Assembly (NCBI GenBank): GCA_001563885.1
Contig: LKMM01000019.1
Coordinates: 1-16,759, forward strand
Length of the DNA: 16,759 nucleotides
From: Natrialbaceae archaeon B1-Br10_E2g27
GTDB taxonomy: Archaea; Halobacteriota; Halobacteria; Halobacteriales; Natrialbaceae
Direction of reading: 5' to 3'
Shown here: in pieces, positions 1 to 5,504 of the stretch
How the letters are laid out: every line of letters begins with the position of its first letter
Numbering within the stretch: position 1 is the stretch's first letter
Made by a program: the position numbers and the translations under genes
The notes under the pieces: model-generated
Databases searched by the model: none
What the model was told of the DNA's origin: nothing
The model's input: only the letters and a program-made list of their open reading frames with translations

Positions 1-395
1 AGATGCACTACCATCAGGTCGATGAGGCCCAGGCCGGTCGCATCGTCGGTATCGCACTCAAAGGTATCAACGAAAGCGCGATCGAACGCGGCATGGTCTT
101 GCTGCCGCGTGAGGCCGACCCCGATCCTGTCCGGGAGTTTGAAGCCGAAGTGATGGTGCTCAACCACCCCACCCGAATCGGCGACGGCTACGAACCAGTC
201 GTCCACTTGGAGACGATCGGCGAGGCCGCTGCCTTTTACCCCAACGGCGGCCGCCTGCTTCCAGGGGACACCGGCGAGACCACCGTCCGGTTTAAATTCC
301 GGCCGTATCTGGTCGAAAAAGGACAAAAGTTCGTCTTCCGCGAGGGCCGAAGCAAAGGCGTTGGCACGGTCACCGACGTTCATCCGATGCGGTGA
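1..395 (+). CDS. GTPBP1-like translational GTPase, C-terminal part (5' truncated by window edge)
   Basis: The reading frame is open to the left edge, so only the last ~130 codons are present; the ATG at 3 is probably internal. The segment reads as the C-terminal beta-barrel domains of an EF-Tu/GTPBP1-type GTPase. It contains a domain-II-like end (residues 1-35 of the visible part, 'VGIALKGI' and 'RGMVL'), then the domain-III pattern 'FEAEVMVLNHPTRI', 'LLPGDTGETTVRFKFRP' and a terminal 'FREGRSKGVGTVTDV', which matches the ending of EF-Tu domain III ('REGGRTVGAGVV' type). GTPBP1-like proteins are elongation-factor relatives linked to mRNA quality control in eukaryotes; the archaeal role is not settled. 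The G domain with its nucleotide-binding motifs would lie upstream of this window. A 7-bp hairpin follows 9 nt after the stop. The family is fairly certain, the exact subfamily less so. Confidence 0.83.
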   Translation, partial: MHYHQVDEAQAGRIVGIALKGINESAIERGMVLLPREADPDPVREFEAEVMVLNHPTRIGDGYEPVVHLETIGEAAAFYPNGGRLLPGDTGETTVRFKFRPYLVEKGQKFVFREGRSKGVGTVTDVHPMR

Positions 396-404
396 GGATA
401 CTGG

Positions 405-421
405 CTGTTGGGAACCAACAG
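405..421 (+). terminator. Hairpin just after the GTPase gene, possible terminator
   Basis: This is a perfect 7-bp inverted repeat, CTGTTGG-GAA-CCAACAG, starting 9 nt downstream of the GTPase stop codon and lying between two convergent genes. No T-tract follows. Archaeal terminators usually depend on T-runs, so this is only a candidate. Confidence 0.35.
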
Positions 422-496
422 GGTACGGACTCTATGTTGCTTACTATCGAGAGCCAGTCAGTTGAGATGGTGTTTGGTCGGGTGCCGCCTCGAGAA

Positions 497-946
497 TCAG
501 CCTACATACTGGTCGCCGTCACGCTCGGCGAGGCCAAACAGGACAGCCCACTCGAGCAGCCGCTCGATTCGCTCTCCATCCTCGCGGACGACGCGGTCGG
601 GTACCGCCGTCGCGACGGCGGGCCTAGACAGCGGTCTGTCCGCACCCTCGAGTGTCTCGAGGACGGCGTCTGCGCCGTAGACCCGCGTTCGGAACGCCTG
701 CTGTGTGGTCGAATCGAATCCGACCGAGCGAGACCGCGAGTAGCCCGCTGGCTCCTCGGTGAGGAGGCGGAGTGCACGCAAGAAGGGAAGCCACGTGGCT
801 GCCTCCGCACGAGTTGAGAGCGACGTTTCGGCGAGGAGGTGGTCACAGCAGTCGGCGACCGCTTCGGGATCGGTGGGAACGGCGTGGGCGATTGTCTCGG
901 CGACAGTGATGTTCGCGGGTGGCTCAGGAACGGGTTTGAATTGCAT
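497..946 (-). CDS. Haloarchaeal hypothetical protein with winged-helix-like C-terminus
   Basis: This is a 149-aa acidic protein not recognised as a named family. The N-terminal half (residues ~15-65) is helical and includes a Cys pair in 'VADCCDHLL'. The C-terminal half (residues ~90-149, 'GADAVLETLEGADRPLSRPAVATAVP', 'IERLLEWAVLFGLAERDGDQYVG') reads like a winged helix-turn-helix: helices around 'LSRPAVATAVP' followed by a hairpin-like 'FGLAERDGDQYVG'. The start ATG at 946 lies 21 nt after the mch stop on the same strand, so the two are probably cotranscribed. A regulator or small cytosolic partner of mch is possible, but nothing in the sequence proves DNA binding. The frame has strong haloarchaeal codon bias; the long ORFs on other frames here are shadows. 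Confidence 0.75.
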   Translation of the reverse strand: MQFKPVPEPPANITVAETIAHAVPTDPEAVADCCDHLLAETSLSTRAEAATWLPFLRALRLLTEEPAGYSRSRSVGFDSTTQQAFRTRVYGADAVLETLEGADRPLSRPAVATAVPDRVVREDGERIERLLEWAVLFGLAERDGDQYVG

Positions 947-967
947 CTGTCAGGCTCGTCTGCGCGG

Positions 968-1903
968 TTATGCGATGTCGAAGGAGTCGACGAGTAGGTC
1001 CTCGTTGGTTTCGCCGTAGACGTAGGTCGGACCGCCGAGGACGTCGATGGTGACCTTGCCGGGGGCAAAGAGATCGGCCGGCACCTCCTCGAACTCCCAG
1101 TCTCGGTCGTCGAAGATGGTCTCGAAGGAGTCGCCATATTCGTCGGCGGCGCTCGAGGGAACGCGCTCGAAGAAGTCGGCGTCTTCACGCACCGTCAGGT
1201 GAGCCGTCCCGCCGTAGGCGATGGCGTCGGTCGTCCGGGCGATTGCCGTCCGTTCGTCGTCGGCGACGGGAGCGATCGGTGCTTTGCCGGCCGCAGAGAC
1301 GATATCGAGTGGATCATAGCCCAGTTCGGTGAGGCTGAACGTCGCGAGTTCGGCCGCGCGCGCGGCGTTCGTAACGCTGCCGGCGAGACTTGCGGTCCGG
1401 TAGCCGAGCAAGAAGACGCCGCTGGTGTCGATTTCGGCCATCTCGGCGACTTGCTTTGCTGCTGACTCGGTCGGGTCGGTGTCGGTCTCGACTGCAAGCG
1501 CCGTCAGATCGAACGCGTCGGTGTAGCCGATCCGTCGAAACTCGGTCTCGCGGGCGACCAGCGCCCGTGCGGGGCCACTGCCAAGTCCCTCGAAATTCTC
1601 GGTCGTGAGTTCCCAGCCGGCTTTCTGTGAACACAACAACGAAAGGGCGGGTTGGTCGGTCGACAACTCGAGATACTGAATCGGAGCGTCACCGATCGAT
1701 CCAAGCGAGCGCGTCGGCGTCGCCAATCCGGCCGTCTGAATTTCGGTCAACAGCAGTCCCGCTTCGATCCCGCCGTCGAACTCGAGGCCAAAATCCAGGA
1801 CGGTCGCCTCGTTCTCGAGGTCGTAGCCGCCAATATTGAGTTCCTCAGTGTACTCTAAAGCTTCGTCGACCAACTCGATCGCCATCCGGTTTAGACTCTC
1901 CAT
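968..1903 (-). CDS. mch: Methenyltetrahydromethanopterin cyclohydrolase
   Basis: Mch (EC 3.5.4.27) interconverts N5,N10-methenyl-H4MPT and N5-formyl-H4MPT in the cytosol, a C1-carrier step best known from methanogenesis and also used in methylotrophy. The protein is 311 aa, close to the family's usual 310-320. Recognisable blocks are the N-terminus 'MESLNRMAIELVDEAL', 'GGIEAGLLLTEIQTAGLATPT' (residues ~44-64) and the C-terminal 'FAPGKVTIDVLGGPTYVYGE' (~280-300). The start at 1903 matches the family N-terminus and has a TATA-like element 27 bp upstream. Haloarchaea do not make methane and their mch is generally regarded as a retained C1 enzyme; whether it acts on H4MPT or a folate there is uncertain. 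No other C1 gene lies nearby. The downstream 149-aa gene is likely in the same operon. Confidence 0.93.
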   Translation of the reverse strand: MESLNRMAIELVDEALEYTEELNIGGYDLENEATVLDFGLEFDGGIEAGLLLTEIQTAGLATPTRSLGSIGDAPIQYLELSTDQPALSLLCSQKAGWELTTENFEGLGSGPARALVARETEFRRIGYTDAFDLTALAVETDTDPTESAAKQVAEMAEIDTSGVFLLGYRTASLAGSVTNAARAAELATFSLTELGYDPLDIVSAAGKAPIAPVADDERTAIARTTDAIAYGGTAHLTVREDADFFERVPSSAADEYGDSFETIFDDRDWEFEEVPADLFAPGKVTIDVLGGPTYVYGETNEDLLVDSFDIA

Positions 1904-1925
1904 ACGATCGGTTCAGGCCGCGGGA

Positions 1926-1935
1926 GAAAATAAAT
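1926..1935 (-). promoter_or_regulatory. TATA-like element of mch
   Basis: On the minus strand this reads ATTTATTTTC, an A/T run in GC-rich DNA, centred 27 bp before the mch ATG. The spacing fits a leaderless haloarchaeal transcript. Confidence 0.5.
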
Positions 1936-2002
1936 GGTCAACACCTGTCTGACAGCCGGCAGACGGGATCGTCGTTGACGGATCGGTATACGACCAGCAG
2001 TA

Positions 2003-2206
2003 TCAGTCGGCGGCCTCGTATCCGGCGTCTTCGATCGCCGAGACGATCGTCGCGTCATCGACGCCGTCGTGTTCGACGTTGACCTCGTCGGCTTCGTGGT
2101 CTGCGGTCGCCGACGAGACGCCCTCGAGTTCCTCGAGTGTGTCGGTTACGGTCTGTTCACAGCCGTCACAGGCCATTCCGGTTACCTGGAGTGTCGTTCG
2201 TTCCAT
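2003..2206 (-). CDS. CopZ-like heavy-metal-associated (HMA) domain protein
   Basis: This 67-aa protein is a single ferredoxin-like HMA domain. It carries the metal-binding motif 'GMACDGCEQTV' (Cys13 and Cys16, MxCxxC). The rest follows the family order: 'VSSATADHEADEVNVEHDG' as the central strands and 'IVSAIEDAGYEA' as the last helix, with the typical 'AIEDAGY' ending. Such proteins bind Cu(I) in the cytosol and pass it to CopA-type P-ATPases; binding of another soft metal is possible. No P-type ATPase gene is in the window, so the partner is elsewhere. It is divergent from the small gene at 2295, with 88 bp between starts. No clear Shine-Dalgarno motif precedes the ATG; the nearest A/T-rich stretch is at about 2262-2273, which would give a leader of about 30 nt. 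Confidence 0.9.
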   Translation of the reverse strand: MERTTLQVTGMACDGCEQTVTDTLEELEGVSSATADHEADEVNVEHDGVDDATIVSAIEDAGYEAAD

Positions 2207-2264
2207 ACCGGAGCCAGGAGACCGGATCGCTTCAGCGTTGTGCTCGGAGTCGGCGAATCAGTCC

Positions 2265-2273
2265 CTTTTTACG
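2265..2273 (+). promoter_or_regulatory. TATA-like element of the small SH3-like gene
   Basis: The sequence CTTTTTACG is centred 26 bp before the ATG at 2295 and is the only A/T-rich block in the interval between the two divergent genes. It may also serve the HMA gene on the opposite strand. Confidence 0.45.
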
Positions 2274-2294
2274 CGACGACGGGGAATTGAAGGT

Positions 2295-2486
2295 ATGAGC
2301 TTCGAGGAAGACGACCGTGTCGTCCTGAACGACAAGCACAGCGAGTTTGATGGCCAGACGGGGACCGTTTCCCAGACGATGGAGTCGATGTTCGGCGACG
2401 TCACCTACACCATCAGCTTCGAGGACGGTCAGGAAACCGGCGTCCCTGAAGACGACCTCGAGGCGGCCGAAGACGACGAGGAATAA
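2295..2486 (+). CDS. Small acidic SH3/KOW-like protein, conserved haloarchaeal hypothetical
   Basis: This 63-aa protein starts at the ATG at 2295, not at the ATGs farther upstream, because the TATA-like element lies 26 bp before it and the upstream extension is of a different, low-complexity composition. The sequence 'EEDDRVVLNDKHSEFDGQTGTV' followed by 'YTISFEDGQETGVPEDDLEAA' has the alternating strand pattern of a small SH3-like barrel, as in DUF1918-type or KOW-like domains: a turn-rich 'GQTGTV', then 'YTISFEDGQ', then a valine-rich edge strand. The C-terminus is a run of Asp/Glu. Function is unknown; such barrels often contact RNA or protein partners. I recall similar short proteins in many haloarchaea but cannot name the family with certainty. 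Confidence 0.75.
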   Translation: MSFEEDDRVVLNDKHSEFDGQTGTVSQTMESMFGDVTYTISFEDGQETGVPEDDLEAAEDDEE

Positions 2487-2557
2487 CACACTCAAACCCA
2501 GGTTGGCTCTCGCGGCTGGATACCAACCGACACCCCAGTTAGTATACCCGAATCGCA

Positions 2558-2995
2558 ATGGCAACGATACCGCTTCATTACATCGACTTACGGACATTCT
2601 GTTACGCCACCGAGGACGAAAAACGCGTCGAGGAGGCGCTTTGGACCTTCCTCCCCGAGGAGTTCGAGATCGACCGCACGGAAAGCGAAGGCCACTACGG
2701 CGACCGAATTCTCGTCTTCTCTGCGCGGGTCGAAAACGCCGACGACATCCGTCACGTCCTCTCGAGGCTGGCCGACCTCGAGGAGTTCAGTCGGCTGATC
2801 GACGAACTCGATGACCGAGTCACTGAGAACACCGAGCTCTTCTTGCGACTCGACAAACAGGCTGCCTTCAGCGAGGAGGTCCGTCTCGGCGACGGCATCA
2901 CGTTCCGGGCGAAAGTCGAGGCCTATCCCGCCAAGAAAGCACAAGCTGTCGAGAACGCAGAAGACGTCTTAGAGCGGCTACGAACCGAAAAGTGA
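2558..2995 (+). CDS. COG1325 RNA-binding protein (predicted exosome-associated)
   Basis: This 145-aa protein matches the archaeal COG1325 family, described as RNA-binding proteins with a dsRBD-like fold and predicted to associate with the exosome. The N-terminal signature 'HYIDLRTFCYATEDEKRVEEAL' (residues ~7-28) is characteristic. It is followed by 'EGHYGDRILVFSARVENADDIRHVLSRL' and a C-terminal 'FRAKVEAYPAKKAQAVENAEDVLERL'. The role in RNA processing is inferred from the family, not shown here. The ATG at 2558 is the only start that keeps the N-terminal signature. The gene ends 12 bp before the convergent pyrF stop codon, so the two transcripts probably overlap at their 3' ends. Confidence 0.85.
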   Translation: MATIPLHYIDLRTFCYATEDEKRVEEALWTFLPEEFEIDRTESEGHYGDRILVFSARVENADDIRHVLSRLADLEEFSRLIDELDDRVTENTELFLRLDKQAAFSEEVRLGDGITFRAKVEAYPAKKAQAVENAEDVLERLRTEK

Positions 2996-3007
2996 GGGTT
3001 GGAACGG

Positions 3008-3808
3008 TCAATCCCGGTACCGATTGAGCCGCCGTTTGAGCTGTTTTGCGGCCCGACCGCTGGCTTTAGCAAACGCCTCGCCCTGGTCTTCGCCCGCGAA
3101 AATGATCCCGCGTGAGGAGTTGACCAGCCCAACGCCGTCTGCCAACCCGTACTCGACGGCTGCCTCGGCGTCCCCACCCTGTGTGCCGACGCCCGGGACC
3201 AAAAATGGGAGGTCCGGAACCTGTTCGCGCAGATCCTCGAGTTCGTCGGGATTCGTTGCGCCGACGACGAGACCGACGTTGTCGTGTTCGTTCCAGCGGT
3301 TAGCGAGCGCGGCGACCCGTTCGTAGATTGCGTCGCCGGTCTCGAGTTCGAGGTCTTGTAGGTCGGCCCCGCCGGGATTCGAGGTTCGACAGAGGACGAA
3401 AACGCCGGCTTCCTCGTTAGAGAGAAACGGTTGCAGAGAATCCCGGCCCAGATAGGGGTTGACAGTGATCGCGTCGACGCGATCTAAGATCGTTGCATAC
3501 TGGCGGGTCGTGTTACCGATGTCGGCGCGCTTGGCGTCGAGCAAGACGGGAACGTCTTTGCCGTGGGCGTATGCGATCGTCTCCTCTAAGGCGGCCCACC
3601 CGTCGGGGTCCTCGTAGAAGGCAGCATTGGGTTTGTAGACGGCGGCGTGTTCGTGGGTGGCGTCGATGATCCGGCGGTTAAACGCCCACCGGGGGAGGTC
3701 ATACTCCTGAAGGTGGTCGGGAATCCGTTCGGGGTCTGGGTCCAGTCCAACACTGACGATGCTGTCGACCGTCAGAATCCGATCGTGCAATCGGTCGAAG
3801 AAGTTCAT
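3008..3808 (-). CDS. pyrF: Orotidine 5'-phosphate decarboxylase (subfamily 2)
   Basis: PyrF (EC 4.1.1.23) decarboxylates OMP to UMP, the last step of de novo pyrimidine synthesis. This is a 266-aa TIM barrel of the longer subfamily 2. Visible motifs are 'GLDPDPERIP' (21-30), the catalytic 'DAKRADIGNT' (Asp91, Lys93, Asp96 of the DxKxxD triad), 'VNPYLGRDSL' (116-125), 'PGVGTQGGD' (205-213) and the phosphate-binding 'NSSRGI' (230-235). The frame is open further upstream to 3889, but family proteins begin 'MNFFDRL', so the ATG at 3808 is chosen. A GGAGG lies at 3820-3824 on the minus strand, 11 nt before it, which is rather long spacing. No other pyr gene is near. It is convergent with the COG1325 gene. 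Confidence 0.95.
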   Translation of the reverse strand: MNFFDRLHDRILTVDSIVSVGLDPDPERIPDHLQEYDLPRWAFNRRIIDATHEHAAVYKPNAAFYEDPDGWAALEETIAYAHGKDVPVLLDAKRADIGNTTRQYATILDRVDAITVNPYLGRDSLQPFLSNEEAGVFVLCRTSNPGGADLQDLELETGDAIYERVAALANRWNEHDNVGLVVGATNPDELEDLREQVPDLPFLVPGVGTQGGDAEAAVEYGLADGVGLVNSSRGIIFAGEDQGEAFAKASGRAAKQLKRRLNRYRD

Positions 3809-4060
3809 AGAAGCGAATGCCTCCCGGACCGTCGAAAAGGTTGCTATCGAGACGAAAAGATCGAAAGAATTAATATCGGAAATTTCCAATAGCTAATTGG
3901 CGAAGCGGTGGAATCCCCCATCCCCAAATCAACAGCCTACCACCCCCAGTATCCACCCTCTCGCCATCGCTACTTTCGTTTCATCGCTGATTTCGATCTA
4001 TCAGTATCAGCAGTCACTGGCTGTGAATGCCATTCGAGGACCAGATACGTCCGACGATAG

Positions 4061-4069
4061 TTACTTTTG
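4061..4069 (+). promoter_or_regulatory. TATA-like element of the zinc-ribbon gene
   Basis: TTACTTTTG is centred 27 bp upstream of the ATG at 4092. This supports that start over the longer open frame beginning at 3897. Confidence 0.45.
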
Positions 4070-4091
4070 GGTGGTCGTTGAGCCACCGACT

Positions 4092-4358
4092 ATGCACCTG
4101 CTAGCGGCGTCGTCTTCCAGGCTCGAGCGCGTCCGAAAACGCGTTCGATCGGTGTTTTCCGATCGAGCGGGCGACCGACCGAACTCACCTCCCACTACTG
4201 GCTCGAGCGCTGTGGAAAACACCGACGATGGAACCGGAAACCTGTTTCACTGCAAATCGTGCGGGCTCGTCTACATCGCAACCGAAAAAGAGCACTGCTC
4301 ACAATGTGAAAGCGATCTCGAGGAGGTCAGATCGACACTGCGTTGTCGGCAGTCTTAG
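4092..4358 (+). CDS. Small haloarchaeal zinc-ribbon protein
   Basis: This is an 88-aa protein. The N-terminal 25 residues are basic and helical ('SSSRLERVRKRVRSVF'), residues ~27-50 are a disordered Ser/Thr/Pro/Asp linker, and residues 51-84 form a rubredoxin-like zinc ribbon with Cys54-x2-Cys57 and Cys69-x2-Cys72 ('FHCKSCGLVYIATEKEHCSQCESDL'). A further Cys at 85 is not in a pair. The frame is open back to 3897, but the added part is Pro/Ser-rich with no family look, and a TATA-like element sits 27 bp before the ATG at 4092. Function is unknown; basic helix plus zinc ribbon suggests nucleic-acid or protein contact. It faces the convergent VOC gene across a strong inverted repeat. Confidence 0.72.
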   Translation: MHLLAASSSRLERVRKRVRSVFSDRAGDRPNSPPTTGSSAVENTDDGTGNLFHCKSCGLVYIATEKEHCSQCESDLEEVRSTLRCRQS

Positions 4359-4376
4359 GGCTTTGGCAAGCCTGAA

Positions 4377-4410
4377 CTGATGGGGCGAACCAGTCGGTTC
4401 GACGCATCAG
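4377..4410. terminator. Long imperfect palindrome between convergent genes, likely bidirectional terminator
   Basis: Arms of 15 nt enclose an AGTC loop. CTGATG (4377-4382) pairs with CATCAG (4405-4410) and CGAACC (4386-4391) pairs with GGTTCG (4396-4401); the 3-nt segments between them pair at one of three positions, giving 13 of 15 pairs. It lies in the 70-bp gap between the stops of the zinc-ribbon gene and the VOC gene. A bidirectional terminator or 3'-end stabiliser is the natural reading; there is no T-tract. Confidence 0.45.
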
Positions 4411-4428
4411 TCGACGCTTGACGGAGTC

Positions 4429-4848
4429 CTAGGGCTCGAGTAGTTCGACCAGGTTCCCCTCCGGATCTCGAAGAAAGCAGATCGAGGTGCCGGATTCGGT
4501 CGTCTGTGGCTCGCTGATCGTCGGGACGCCCTCGGGAAGATCGTGGTACACTGCCTCGAGATCATCCACCTCGAGTCCGACGTGGACTGCGCCGGGTTGG
4601 TTAAGCCCATCGGCTCTCATTGGCTCGCCTCGGGGGTCGTACTCGACGAGTTCGATCCGGACGCCATCGGCCTCGAGATGGGCAAACGTCGCGCTTGCAT
4701 CCTCGAGTCCGACACCTGTCTCGAAGGCGTCGCCACCGACCGAAAACCGGGCGACGACCTCGAGGCCGAGGACGTCCCGGTAGAACGGAAGTGTCGTCTC
4801 GAGGTCGTCGACGGTGATCCCGACGTGGTGTGCGGTAAGTGTCTCCAT
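4429..4848 (-). CDS. VOC family metalloenzyme, glyoxalase I-like
   Basis: This 139-aa protein is a two-module vicinal-oxygen-chelate enzyme. Module 1 spans ~1-68 ('HHVGITVDDLETTLPFYRDV') and module 2 ~87-139 ('VHVGLEVDDLEAVYHDL', 'FLRDPEGNLVELLEP'). The four expected metal ligands are present: His8, Glu66, His89 and Glu135, so it is probably catalytic. Glyoxalase I, methylmalonyl-CoA epimerase and dioxygenases share this fold, and the sequence alone does not choose. The neighbour does favour glyoxalase: the gene is divergent from methylglyoxal synthase with 124 bp between starts. Haloarchaea have gamma-glutamylcysteine in place of glutathione, so the co-substrate may be that thiol. The ATG at 4848 is chosen over 4905 because family proteins start just before 'HHVGI' and a TATA-like element lies 27 bp upstream. 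Confidence 0.88.
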   Translation of the reverse strand: METLTAHHVGITVDDLETTLPFYRDVLGLEVVARFSVGGDAFETGVGLEDASATFAHLEADGVRIELVEYDPRGEPMRADGLNQPGAVHVGLEVDDLEAVYHDLPEGVPTISEPQTTESGTSICFLRDPEGNLVELLEP

Positions 4849-4870
4849 AGCGGTAGCTGTGAGGCGACCA

Positions 4871-4881
4871 GCGTAAAACGC
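4871..4881 (-). promoter_or_regulatory. TATA-like element of the VOC gene
   Basis: The minus strand reads GCGTTTTACGC, centred about 27 bp before the VOC ATG. It sits back to back with the mgsA promoter in the shared divergent region. Confidence 0.45.
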
Positions 4882-4940
4882 CCGTTTTCCCTTCGGCGGG
4901 CCCACGGGACGAGTGCGCTACGAGCGCGACAAACAACGTA

Positions 4941-4950
4941 CAGTTATCAC
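4941..4950 (+). promoter_or_regulatory. TATA-like element of mgsA
   Basis: CAGTTATCAC is centred 28 bp upstream of the ATG at 4973 and supports that start over the one at 4913, which would place the promoter inside the gene. Confidence 0.42.
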
Positions 4951-4972
4951 ACTCGAGACGGGACCTACTGAC

Positions 4973-5344
4973 ATGACGCGACTCGCACTCATTGCTCACG
5001 ACGAGAAAAAAGACGACCTAATCGAGTTCGCTCAGGCTCACGAAGACCAGTTGCTCGAGGCGGAGTTTATCGCAACGGGGACGACCGGGGGTCGGCTGCA
5101 AGCAGAGACGAGCCTTTCGGTCGAGTGCAAGGAGTCGGGACCGCTGGGTGGGGACCTCCAGATCGGCGGTGAGGTTGCCGAGGGACTCGTCGACGGCATC
5201 ATCTTCCTTCGGGATCCACTTCGCGCCCAGCCTCACGAACCCGATATCTCGGCGCTGATGCGGATCTGTGACGTCCATGATACGCCGCTGGCGACAAATC
5301 TTGCCTCCGCTGAGTGTCTACTCAAAGGCGTCCTCACCGACTAA
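4973..5344 (+). CDS. mgsA: Methylglyoxal synthase
   Basis: MgsA (EC 4.2.3.3) converts dihydroxyacetone phosphate to methylglyoxal and phosphate in the cytosol, a bypass that relieves sugar-phosphate build-up. This is a 123-aa protein, slightly shorter than the bacterial enzyme (about 150). Key residues line up with E. coli MgsA at a constant offset of 10: His9 (H19), Asp61 in 'SGPLGGDLQIGG' (D71), Asp81 in 'FLRDP' (D91), His88 (H98) and Asp91 (D101) in 'PHEPD'. The phosphate-binding 'ATGTTGG' (34-40) and 'PLATNLAS' (105-112) are also present. The ATG at 4973 removes a 20-residue non-family extension. The gene is divergent from the glyoxalase-like gene and followed by an antiporter on the same strand after a 160-nt gap rich in inverted repeats. 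Confidence 0.94.
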   Translation: MTRLALIAHDEKKDDLIEFAQAHEDQLLEAEFIATGTTGGRLQAETSLSVECKESGPLGGDLQIGGEVAEGLVDGIIFLRDPLRAQPHEPDISALMRICDVHDTPLATNLASAECLLKGVLTD

Positions 5345-5347
5345 TCG

Positions 5348-5385
5348 CGGTCGGCCACCAGCAACTGCTGGGATTCGAACGACCG
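5348..5385 (+). terminator. Nested hairpin after mgsA
   Basis: CCAGC (5358-5362) and GCTGG (5367-5371) close an AACT loop, or six pairs with a 2-nt loop. They are enclosed by CGGTCG (5348-5353) and CGACCG (5380-5385). The structure starts 4 nt after the mgsA stop. It could be a terminator or part of a structured leader for the antiporter; there is no T-tract. Confidence 0.35.
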
Positions 5386-5418
5386 ATGATGATACCATCG
5401 TTCACTACTCTCTCCTGT

Positions 5419-5491
5419 GGGGCTGTCACCAAGTTGTCTGGTGATTTGATGGGCGTATTTCAATACTACTAAGAGAGCCCCGTAACTACGG
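5419..5491 (+). promoter_or_regulatory. Inverted-repeat-rich upstream region of the first antiporter
   Basis: GGGGCT (5419-5424) pairs with AGCCCC (5476-5481) and encloses TCACCA (5426-5431) with TGGTGA (5439-5444). A further CCGTA-AC-TACGG hairpin (5480-5491) ends 13 nt before the ATG at 5505 and competes with the outer stem. An A/T-rich stretch at 5458-5472 may contain the TATA box; if so, only the last hairpin would be transcribed and the rest would be DNA-level operator. No known riboswitch class was recognised. Confidence 0.35.
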
Positions 5492-5504
5492 CGTAGCAAC
5501 TCGA

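Noticed and set aside
502..1188. Long overlapping open frame antisense/alternate to the winged-helix and mch genes
   Set aside because: Ser/Pro/Arg-rich translation typical of a shifted frame in GC-rich DNA; the real genes have family matches or proper acidic composition.
5366..5400. GGGATTCGAAC, resembling a tRNA T-loop on the minus strand, as a possible tRNA or attachment site
   Set aside because: The flanking 5-nt arms do not pair as a T-stem, and no acceptor, anticodon arm or integrase is near.
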